NCBI GenBank assembly: GCA_015179045.1
Contig: WHUZ01000003.1
Location: 2,108,001 to 2,172,000 of the forward strand
DNA: 64,000 bases
Reading direction: 5' to 3'
Source of the DNA: Kalaharituber pfeilii
Taxonomy: Eukaryota; Ascomycota; Pezizomycetes; Pezizales; Pezizaceae
The notes beneath the pieces were generated by a model that had not been told where the DNA came from, ran no database searches, and was given only the letters and a program-made list of their open reading frames with translations. The translations under genes and the position numbers were made by a program. Positions 54,870 to 64,000 of this stretch are shown piece after piece. Numbering within the stretch: the first letter of the stretch is position 1; every line of letters starts with the position of its first letter.

Positions 54870-55524
54870 CACGTGCACAGAGACAATCCCGGCGGAGGCA
54901 CCACAGCCACCATCGCCATCACAGCCACCACAACCGCCACCACCCAAGACTTCGACTAAGAAGAGGAAGGGGAAGGCACCAACTCCCGACCAACCATATG
55001 AGATCAAACGCCAACTCAGCGATGAGGAGGCCAAAAAGATCGCGTCGTCCTCTTCGGTCGACACCACGGCCACGGGAGCACCACCCCGCGCAGAGGAGCC
55101 TCCGAGTGCGACTCCACCCCCCCCAACCGCCAGGAGAAAGTTGCCGAGTCAAAGCGCAGCCTTCAAGCACCACCAGGTGACCACCTCACACAAGAATCCC
55201 TCTCCCCGCCCCAAGAGCACCTCCGCCTCCCCGCCAACCAATCTCAATGCCACCACCAGATCCAAAACCGGCATTGTAGTACACGGGATCGCCCTACGGA
55301 AGGACCTAGGGAAGGTCAGACAATGGTTGGAGGCAGCGAATAAGGATTTGGGAAAGATTACCGGAATTCGCTGGCTGAGGAAGAAGACCACGCTGGTTGA
55401 GGAAGGAAAGAAAACCAGCTCGGTGGTAGTTTACCTGGAGAGAGAGACCGAGGTTGGGAGGATAAGGCTTGGGGGACGCTGGCTGAGGTCGGACCGGTAT
55501 GAATCGGAGAGGGGACGGAAATAG
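54870..55524 (+). CDS. LINE ORF1 protein, C-terminal part, open frame
   Basis: A single unbroken frame: a Pro-rich linker, the basic patch KKRKGKAPTPDQPYEIKRQL, a second Pro/Ser-rich linker, and the conserved block GIVVHGIALRKDLGKVRQWL, GIRWLRKKTTLVEEGKKTSS, IRLGGRWLRSDRYESERGRK, then stop. The last block may be a small RNA-binding fold; CCHC knuckles expected in Tad-like ORF1 are absent. The frame is open to the insertion boundary with no start of its own, so expression would need an upstream ATG (54802 lies in copy A sequence). It shows the ORF1-only form was intact when it last moved. Confidence 0.7.
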
Positions 55525-55702
55525 GACATACCGGGCCTTTCACCCGCACCATGAGAGAGTTTTGCGGGCAATACATGTAGTTAGTAGTAGTTAGTTGCAG
55601 GGTTTGACTTCGTTTCGTTTTTTCTTTTAATAAAGACCCTCGCCATAGCCCATCGGGCGGCAAGCGAGTATTGATATGAAAAAAAAAAAAATGAAAAAAA
55701 AA
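54870..55702 (+). mobile_element. ORF1-only LINE (copy B)
   Basis: Perfect 10-bp target duplication tctccgtctc (54860-54869 and 55703-55712), made from copy A's ORF1 end. 5'-truncated; contains the ORF1 C-terminal two thirds, UTR, F1 hairpin and A tail. Confidence 0.92.
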
Positions 55703-55890
55703 TCTCCGTCTCATACCGGACCGAACGGAGCCAACGTCCACTGAACCTCACTTTCTCAACATCCATCTCTTTCCCCAAGTAAACTACCACCGAACTTGTT
55801 TTCTTCCCTTCCTCCTCCAGTATGGTCCTCCTCCTCAGCCAACGAATCCCAGTTATCTTCCCCAATTCCTTGTTCGCGGCTTCCAACCAT

Positions 55891-56712
55891 GAGCACTAAT
55901 ATACCAATACCTATGGTATCCGTTAAAAGGAGTGTCTAGAAAGTTCTAGAAGAGAGATAATATATGTCGAAGTTTTAGATGACTATTTTTCACCTCCAAA
56001 AGTATACTCGCTCGTTCCAATACTTTTTGAACGAGCGAGCAAAGTAGCCTTTGCCAAGTCCGAAAATATTGCGCTGAGGGTTATCTATGCACGTTCTTGG
56101 GAATTTATAGAAGTATCATGCCTATGATCTTGCTAATATACCAGTGTACCATCTCTAGTCTCCTTGACCCTTTGAAAGAGGGCGATATACAGAGCTGGTA
56201 AGCAAACCCCAACCTCGGTCTAGTGCAGTAGAAGATTTAAAGTTTTTTGGGTTCACACTGGCTTATAAGCTTTTTTCTATATGGAATAGCTGCCCGTACG
56301 TGCGTCGAGACTATCCTACGCAGCTACCCGTAAGCTTGCCACGCTAAGCTGAGCAGTGGAATCCGGCTTGGCTCGGCTAACGGAGCCGAAAAAGGGGCAG
56401 TCCGTTTTTGCCAAGAGTAATTTCTTACACATCAAGGGGTGCTGAAGCACGTGCTATGTTATATAAGCAGATTTCAATTTCGTCATTCAACACACAGGCT
56501 GCGTCATGTCACAATTGACACTCACAGGGAAGTCGAACGGTTAGGCTATGTCGATCAGTAAAGTTCTACCATTTTAAGGTGGATCGTCTGTGATAGTCGC
56601 CCTTCTTCTCCTCCATAGGATTTAAAGTGGGATTAGTGGACCAAGAAAAATTAGGCGAGGTCCCATCTTGGAAAAGGAGCTAACCATGGTAATGGGCCCC
56701 CTTATTGTATGA
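55891..56712. other. No gene recognised; one small palindrome
   Basis: An inverted repeat gctcgttc ... gaacgagc near 56010-56040. Nothing coding recognised. Confidence 0.45.
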
Positions 56713-56714
56713 TA

Positions 56715-57485
56715 CAGTCTACCCTTGCTATACCGGACCTCGCTATACCGGAAACCTTGCTATACCGGATGGCCTCTGGCTGCAACATCCGTTCCCCATA
56801 CAAATCGCCCTTGCTATACCGGACGCCCTAACAATTCCGGACCGGACAGAAACCTCCAGACAAGTACCCCCCTGTCTCCATACAAATAATATTTGCTATA
56901 CCGGATGCGCTAATACTAATACATCTTAGACTACTCCATTTCACACTTGGCTGCCACCACTGCTGTCACTGCTTCTCCTAATGCCGTTGCTACTACTGCT
57001 ACCATCACTTGCTACAATGTTGTTCGAGTAATGGAAACTGGGCACTTTGTTGCTTCTTGTCAAAATACCTGACTAAGTAGATACAGCTACTGGTCAGCTT
57101 AAAATAATAAATTAGATACCTTGGATATCAAAGTTAAGTTAAAGTACAGTAATCTTACCAATTCATGTCAAAGATGTTTATCAAATTCATTCAACTTTTC
57201 TCCAGCATATTTTGGTTCTAGTCAATGTTTACATATTTGATGCTTCTCATGCACACTCAAGGCCCGACATTTTTCTAGATTTCGTGACTGATGCATATTG
57301 ATGTCTTTGGCTGGGTGTGGAACAAGTTGATGTTTACTTCGTTTATCTCCTATTTCAGTAATTATTTGAATTTACAAAATTTTATCAACCCCCTGTCTGC
57401 CAAGCATTTTATTCTATACCGGAACCTTGCTATACCGGACGAAAAGTACCAGATTTTAGGGATCCGGTATAGCAAGGGTAGACTG
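56715..57485. mobile_element. pogo/Fot-like non-autonomous element
   Basis: TIRs cagtctacccttgctatacc at both ends, flanked by TA (56713-56714 and 57486-57487). Repeated ttgctataccgga blocks occur inside each end. 771 bp with no transposase. The TIR resembles those of pogo/Tigger elements. Confidence 0.88.
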
Positions 57486-57487
57486 TA

Positions 57488-58930
57488 TTAGACTCAACCT
57501 AGACTGGTCCCCTAGAACCGTTATTGTGCGCCACACCCGCCTAGGATCTTCCTCGCCAATTTGCTCGGTAGAAGTTTATCTTTGTCTGATGGGCAACAGC
57601 TAATCGCCACGTGGGATGAGACAGGGGGGCCTTCGGCTAAAATCAGGATGAGATAAGATCGGAGATGACCATTGCATCGGCACCCAATCTTGGAACATTT
57701 TCTTAAAAAATAAATTCCCGCGCATGCAGCTACCACACCACTACCCAATTTGAGTATGGACTTGCTTAATCTAGTTTGGGTGCAGGTACTAGACAGGGGA
57801 TATCTGCGCCATGCAATTTGGCGTATCTTCGAATGCTTGGCGGTAAAGAATAGGTTCAAATTCATTATGTCAGCTGTCCAAATATTTTCTTACATAATAA
57901 ACCTTGGATACCTATCACTCCGCAAAGTATGTGGAGGATAAGTCATCTGAAATTTTTGTATGGGTAACCCCCATCACTTTTCTACAAACACGTGACGAGA
58001 CCGATCCGCTTGTGTAAAGCAGAACCACAAAAAAAATATTGCACCCATCCGAACGACTCTCCCCAAATTCTCGTAAATATAGTCCCAAAAAAATAAAATC
58101 GAGACTGTCATTCACTAGAAACACCCTCACACACGTTAATGAGTAACCGCTAGTACAGATGAAAAAGATAATAACAAAGTCGATGAATTCGCATACATAT
58201 CAAGCTAGTCAAGCGACATCAAGATGAGGGCTGCCAAGGAGGCGCGCTGATGGAGCGGTGTGAAAGGTGTAGAATACATTGTTTATCGTTGTAACTCCAC
58301 CCAGCTCCATTACCTAAGCCTAGTAACGCTGTAGTTCCTATATAACCGAAGTACCACGTGAGTGCACGTGAGTACCTTGATTCTGGGTAATTCTGCACAC
58401 TTTCTGGCATTCCCAAGTTTTTATCGGCAAACTATCGCCGAAATTTTTCGTGTTCGCAGGTACCTGTTCACCCGAATATTTCAACTTCCAAGTTGGCGAG
58501 ATGGTAAGTAGTAACAGCGAATTCACCGAACACAACTTTGAATAATGCAGCTTGTCATAAGAATTAGGGTTAACAAACCCATAAATCGGGGGGAAAAGAT
58601 CGGGGGGAAAAGATCGCGACAAAAAGTGTACGCCTAAGAAAACCACTTCAGTAGTAATTGCAACTCCGCAACTAGAAATAAGGTTGTTACTTCTGCAGAA
58701 GGGGGCCCACATGGGCCGACACACCCGACAGGTAAAACAGTGATATGCTTAAGTTAAATGCAACAATTCCACATCCTCGCTTTTATGCAAGGAGCGACAC
58801 TTCCGTGTAAGGTTGTTTTTCCGCATGCGATACAGAATTTTGAAATCATTTACCGCGATGGGTTATTGCGAGAGCGCTAAGTTACAAGGGGAATAGAGAA
58901 ACGAACACCAAAGAAGCCAAACAACAAACG
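57488..58930. other. No gene recognised
   Basis: Short open frames on both strands without family resemblance; a tandem gatcggggggaaaa pair near 58588. Confidence 0.4.
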
Positions 58931-58937
58931 ATCTTAG

Positions 58938-60115
58938 CTAACCACCATCGCATCCTAGCCAACCATAACAATTCCAATAGCACAATGCAACCCGACCTCC
59001 TTCTTCGTTCAACTTCGGTCTGTCCAGTAACGCAAAAAGGACTTTCGCCATAGTGAATAACTGCAAGGGAGGAATGATTTCAAAAGATAAATAAATCAAC
59101 GAACGCAATAAATAAAAGATGATGATAACCAATGACATAATTGTAGAGGGGGGGTATAGGTAGGCTTGAGCGATATGCAGCTTGAGCGATATGTACTCAG
59201 GTATATCTAGATGAGGTTGCCATGCAAGATTCATAAGCGCTGAGATTTGTCTAGTTAAAGGGTGACAGTCAGCCTGGTTCACCATTCTCACATGCAACAT
59301 CATAATACTATGAATGGGTGTTATTGTTTGGCATACCCTCTGGCTATCAAAAAGGGGAGGAGGTGCAAAAATTGCTGGTTCAAATCTGATAGCATATTCC
59401 GGAGGTGATGGGGCAGGTACATAGTTGTGCGGAACAATGGGAGACATCCAGGACATGACTTGAGATTGTTGAGAAGCTGCAGCTGCAGCATTGGGGATGG
59501 GATGAGAATTCTGGCTGTTAAAGTGTGCACTGGCATCTCTTTGATTTATGATGCCACTGACTATCTCCCCAATGCTATTCTGGTTCGCATCGGGCAGATA
59601 CTCAGGCATAGGGTAATTGACCATTGGCGGATAGTGACTGCTGGGTGCTGGTACCACCGGAAACACATCGTTGAAAACAGAATCATAAATTCCATTGCTG
59701 TTGATAATTGTGTCATATCCAGGAAATGGATCATTGCCTGATGCCGGTAGTTGGTTGCAATTGTAAGTGTATACATTTTCCATAAAAGATTGTTGCACCT
59801 CCGCCCCACCTGGAAGGATGTTCAAAGAGGATTCTGGACTCCTCGTCACAGTCCAGCTGTGTTTGTTAGTTTATTGCTACCAGAGGACTGTTCAATGAGC
59901 TTGCTCTGCAATGTATATAATTACCTGCAAAGAATCCCCTGCGGCTCAACTCCTGGTGGAAACGATATCAAGAACTGGCTTCCCCCTTGAATACTTGTGC
60001 CTAAAGAAATCGCTGTAGGAGTCGTGACCGTTGGATTTGTGACAGTGAGAGGCAAGACTGGTGTTGACAGTAGCTCTAAACCAGGCTTATAGTTTCGCAT
60101 GGTACGTGCTTCCAT
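58938..60115 (-). CDS. Unknown protein, paralogue B (spliced)
   Basis: Exon 1 60115-59925 (MEARTMRNYKPGLELLSTP, ... VTNPTVTTPTAISLG, FPPGVEPQGILC). Intron 59924-59857 (GTAATT...ACACAG), same position and phase as in paralogue A. Exon 2 reads WTVTRSPESSLNILPGG, ... PIPNAAAAASQQSQVMSWM, VPHNYVPAPSPPEYAIRFEP, SQR, then an optional intron (GTATGC...ACCAG) and ADCHPLTRQ. The C-terminal part beyond DIPEY is hydrophobic and may be untranslated if the optional intron or an earlier stop is used. Function unknown. Conservation with A is strongest in the N-terminal exon and the AAAAASQQ region. Confidence 0.55.
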
Positions 60116-60119
60116 TGAG

Positions 60120-62009
60120 GAGAAAAGTCTAGCGTGGATGTGTTTTGGTACTTCAGGGCAAGCAGCAAAGAAGACGATGAGAGCTCAAGAGACGGGAACA
60201 GTATGGAACACCATCCCGATATATATGCGAAACCGAATTATTGTATGGAGAAAGTATCGGGTCTCGTTGGTAGGATAATGGCTGAGAAATGTGATGATAT
60301 CTTCAGTCAGTTTCAAGGCCCCTTCAAGTTTTGGTACCATTTCCGCCCTAGTCTCGTACTTTACCCCGATATGTAGTCTCAAACTATCCGATATGCATGG
60401 TTAAGACTAGCTAAACAGGGTTGGAACATCTACCTGCATGGTTGAGACTAGCTAGACAGGGTTGGAACATCTATCACACACCATCATCATCAAGCAGCCT
60501 AGCACCATCAGCTATAGTGGTTGCATCAGCTGCCTTCCAGTTCGAGACTGGTGCCCTCCCAGCTCTGCTCCCCCGCTCCTATGCATAACTATCCCAATAA
60601 CCCACACTACTCCACCCACCACAATCCCCCCCCCTGGGCAATGGTTGTCACTCTAGGGAGACGCTAAATACATAATAATAAAAATAAAATAAAAACTAAA
60701 AATAAAAATAAAGATCTACAGTAGGGAATCACAGCGCCCAACTTGCCTGGACAAGCGACAGCTCACCCCAGCCTAGGCAGCCGGAAGAGGTAATGCGATC
60801 GTTTCTGGAACGGAGGTTTTGAGCCAAAAGAAAAAAAAAGAAAAATGACACGATGACGAGCAACTTCGGATCACATCCACCCGTGAGGCATACCGCATCG
60901 AAAGCTCTCGGCAGTCTCTTGGTTTAATTTTCGTCCAGACTGTGATACTTAGAGACCGCTCGACTCCCTTGTTGCCAGCACATCGATCCCGTGCCAAGAC
61001 CCAATAGGACGCCCGAACGAAAGCCCAAACCCTTCCACGCTCTGCCTCTCCGGATGTGCGATAGTGTCTACCATCCTCAGAGTGACCGTAAGGTTGAGAA
61101 CTGGCAAAATACACACACAAGGCTTGTATTCACATGTTGAATAGCGAATGGGTGCAAAAGTGCAGTATTGCAAGAGCGTCCGAAAGATTGCTTATCCTAG
61201 TTACAGAACAAACATGCTACAGTACTTTAATCATATTCACAAAGCAAGCAAAGAAAGTAATAACTCGAGCCAAAGAGTAAAGAAAGATTCTATGTCAAAG
61301 AATTCCGATGATGAAAGAAGTCCAAATAATCAAAGATGAGTACTCAAAGAAGCCATAGAAAGATCCATCCTTGGCACCCTGTGTGCCGACTGTCGGCGCC
61401 GGCCTTGGCGCCCAGCGATCCCCCCTCGCCATCGACTGAGCGCCAGCTGCACAGCAAACCACCGCACCGCTTCCTGTCTCCTTCCAGACCCTCCCATTCA
61501 TGACCTCCAAGCACACACGCGGCAGGAGCACGCCAGCAGCAGCACCACCACCCTCACATCATCATCACACCCCAGCAGTCCCCGAAGATGCAAGTCCAAA
61601 GGTAGCACCAATGCAAGCAGGGATCCTAACCTTGCCAGCAAGAGCTCTCATGCATCAGCAGTCCCCTATGAAGGCCTCGGCGAAACAAACTAAATACAAG
61701 CCGCAGAGCATGCAGAAGCAGCTGTACCCGCTCATAGCATGCACGGCATTACCAGCGCGAAGATTAAACAGTGTCAGGATCATACACGCGCACCTTAGTT
61801 CCACAATGGAGAAGATGGTATGTTCGTCTGCACTCGCTCGTGACTGGAGCATGCTCGACCCCATTTGTGCAACATTGTAAGAGTTTGGCACTCGACTGAT
61901 GGGCATAATCCTAAGGGCCAAAAGCGAGGCAAATGAAATGATGGACTCAGGTCGCCTCTAAAACAGGGTTGAGTGGACTGGTTTGACGCTGACATGACAC
62001 CCTGTTTCC
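60120..62009. other. No gene supported
   Basis: The short frame at 61500-61880 is Ser/His/Pro-rich without a family match. A simple aaaataaaa run lies at 60670-60715. 'catggttgagactagctaaacaggg' is tandemly repeated twice near 60400-60465. Confidence 0.4.
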
Positions 62010-62022
62010 GATTGGCCGTTTC

Positions 62023-62084
62023 GCCCTGCCATGGCGAACAGCTGCACGCGGGATCACGTGACAAAAAAGGAAAAAAAAAAAATG
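62023..62084 (+). mobile_element. F2 micro-retroposon
   Basis: Starts gccctgcc. Perfect 13-bp target duplication gattggccgtttc (62010-62022 and 62085-62097). Confidence 0.92.
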
Positions 62085-62097
62085 GATTGGCCGTTTC

Positions 62098-63653
62098 AAC
62101 CAATTGAAGGATTCAATGTACCTCTGTTACCCTCCCGCATTGCGCTTACATCAAGGAACCCCACACTCTCACTCTTCACACAACTTCTTGGAGCAGGGCT
62201 AAAATATTGCAGTGAATATGTGCCCGAGCAGCATTAGGCAGTACATGGCCGGTGTAACCTGCTCATTTTCCTCTACACAGTTAACTCAATGTAGAAGAAA
62301 GCATCACCACTCCTTTCCTGGAATGAGATCAGAGGTTGCTTCGGATTAAGTGGAACGCATGTTACGGTTTTGTTTTCAAACTTTCTGCTGTGGGCCCACT
62401 GTTCTGTAGCCAATTCAACTAGCGTATTGCAATGCAGCCTAGGCCCCACATGTTCCTCAAACAAGAAAGCACTGGATTGCAGCAGCAGGCGTATCTTGCT
62501 TCAGGCGTTCAGACATACGCTCTGGTCGTTCGAGAAATACAAAGTCCACGTCAGTCTCAAAAAATCATGGACCGAGTTGGAATGGAAAATTGTTATTGTT
62601 TATGAAGACGCCTTCGCTTCAGCCGTTACAAAAGCGTAGTCACATTTGACCTAAGCTAGGGAGATGTACTCACCTGAGTACATACATACTGGAGTGTCCT
62701 CAATCAGGAAACCTTATGAGATTGCAGCTGGTTAGGATGTCTAAGCATACCAAGCCTGAAAAATAGGCCTCAACTCTACATGCGGAGTACAGAAGCAGGA
62801 AGGAACTCATACTAATCCATTTGAAGTAACAGAACTTATGAGTGAGGGGACAAAAGGAGCTCTAGTATCGTCATGTCTGATGGGAAAGCTGTTCATTTTT
62901 ATCATAGTCGCAGAAAGGGTGGCATGCTGTGCGAATATCTGACATGATCCAATGGGATGAATATTTAGGATATGAAAAAGGGGAGGGGGGCAATGAATGT
63001 AGCTGTCAACCTGGCGTGTGCGTTGTTCATCACAGGAGACACACCCAACAAAGCCTACTGTGCAAATGGCTTTGATCGAGAATTCTCAGGAGCCTAATGA
63101 GGAGCATACAACACTCAAAGCCTACTGTACGGTCGATCTGTTTGCCAAAAACGTGGAAAAACACTGTTGAAGGGTCACAGAGCTTGTCAAAGAAACTGTA
63201 GGGCGAATTTGAAACAATAATGTGAGTGCCAGTTTTTGTCGACAGACCCAGGTGGTAAGTTCCGGAAGAGGGGACCGTACATCGATAATCAGCGACTTAT
63301 TCGGTGCGCTTAGCTTACTATTGGACCTACGTCTCACAATCATAGTTGCAGGATAAGCTGGAAGATAAAAGTAATGTGCAATGCGATGTCCAGCATGATT
63401 GAGTTCCATACTGGACTTTACACCATTGTAACGGGAACGGCTTACGAATCAACAACACCACATTAAGACAATGGCTTGACAAGCATTCTGGCATACCGGC
63501 AGGGCACAAGGTGCAATCAAAGGTGATCTAGTATGGACTGCAGAGTTTTCAAGGTGATCTAGTATGGATTGCAGAGTTTTCAAGGTGCATATATATATAG
63601 CGGTGTTCATGACCATGCGTTCTCTTTTTCTTTTCTCTTCACGCAACCTCTTG
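62098..63653. other. No gene recognised
   Basis: Only a direct repeat of aaggtgatctagtatgga (63520-63575). No recognised coding family. Confidence 0.4.
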
Positions 63654-63737
63654 TACTAGCCAGTAAAATATGTATTCGGACAGGGGTACTAATACACATT
63701 ATGCGCTGTGTCCGAATACATATTTTACTAGCTAGTA
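63654..63737. repeat. 84-bp hairpin element
   Basis: Arms 63654-63682 and 63709-63737 are inverted repeats of 29 bp with one mismatch (core agtaaaatatgtattcggac). The 26-bp loop is unique. Possibly a very short MITE or foldback. Confidence 0.8.
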
Positions 63738-63900
63738 TCTAGTTTTACTAAGTAAGATTGGTTACCTGCTGTGCTGGACGCGGTGACCCGCTGAACCGCT
63801 GCCTGCTGAACCGCCGCCTGCTGAACCGCCGCCTGCCTGCGCTCCGTAGATCACGATCCCAGACCACGATCCGCCGTTACAACCATTCACACCTAGCATG

Positions 63901-63952
63901 TTTTTTTGTTTTTTTATCACGTGAACCCGCGTGCAGCTGTCCGCCATGGCAG
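63901..63952 (-). mobile_element. F2 micro-retroposon, 5' end lost
   Basis: T-rich tail then atcacgtgaacccgcgtgc and gccatggcag. The ccc of the outer stem is gone and no target duplication is visible. Confidence 0.65.
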
Positions 63953-64000
63953 CACGGTTACGGATTTTGAATAACCCAACTTCCACCAAAATAAAAACCA

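Larger units (their letters stand above)
54682..55890 (-). mobile_element. ORF1-only LINE (copy A), split by copy B
   Basis: Minus-strand ORF1 end (55890 down to 55713: KELGKITGIRWLRRR, EEEGKKTSSVVVYLG, GRWLRSVRYETE) continues left of the insertion at 54859 with the last codons, stop, UTR (CCCGC...GCGGG, acatgtag), F1 hairpin and tail (54682-54699). Copy B is inserted in its last codons. Likely imperfect target duplication gagcaacta / gagcacta. Confidence 0.85.

Noticed and set aside
60530..60570. ccagttcgagactgg looks like a tRNA T-arm
   Set aside because: No matching acceptor, D-arm or anticodon arm upstream; probably chance.

Overview
The window looks like a repeat-packed, gene-poor stretch of a filamentous ascomycete genome. 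The evidence is short spliceosomal introns (48-107 bp, GT...AG), a chromodomain Ty3/gypsy element, a Ty1/copia element, Tad-like LINEs with a C-terminal RNase H, pogo-like TA-flanked elements and an F-box gene of fungal style. I cannot fix the genus from sequence alone. No rRNA, convincing tRNA, CRISPR array or bacterial-type operon was seen.

Layout. 1-8373: part of a TIR element, a piece of gypsy integrase, and a decayed gypsy gag plus LTR on the minus strand, split by a complete copia element (2951-7763, 5-bp target duplication). 8456-9782: an ORF1-only LINE. 9800-13676: low-content DNA with a 176-bp solo LTR. 13677-21182: a nearly intact gypsy element. 21183-24366: a gene with three introns for an integrase carrying a Cys-rich CXC-like tail, then palindromic repeats. 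25629-27460: an intact two-exon F-box gene. 28200-32900: repeats, a LINE fragment and a minisatellite-bearing TIR element. 32934-33803: a membrane protein gene with a late stop. 33920-39800: a mosaic of LINE pieces and a second 3' end of the integrase element. 41500-47200: solo LTRs, MITEs and very short retroposons. 47300-64000: a pair of paralogous unknown genes (50370-51391 and 58938-60115, minus strand), a 135-bp perfect inverted repeat, two TA-flanked MITEs and nested LINEs.

The most unusual feature is two families of ultrashort retroposons, roughly 40-75 bp each, called F1 and F2 here. Each consists of one hairpin, a short linker and a poly(A) tail, flanked by target duplications of 8-14 bp. 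About two dozen copies are scattered on both strands. Their hairpins are the same as the extreme 3' ends of two LINE families in this window (F1: LINE1; F2: LINE2). Unlike ordinary random 5' truncation, most copies start within a few bases of the hairpin base. The F1 hairpin shows paired, compensatory changes, so its RNA structure appears to be under constraint. An ORF1-only, HAL1-like LINE derivative uses the same F1 tail. Together they suggest a nested parasitism system: autonomous LINE, ORF1-only LINE, tail-only micro-retroposon.
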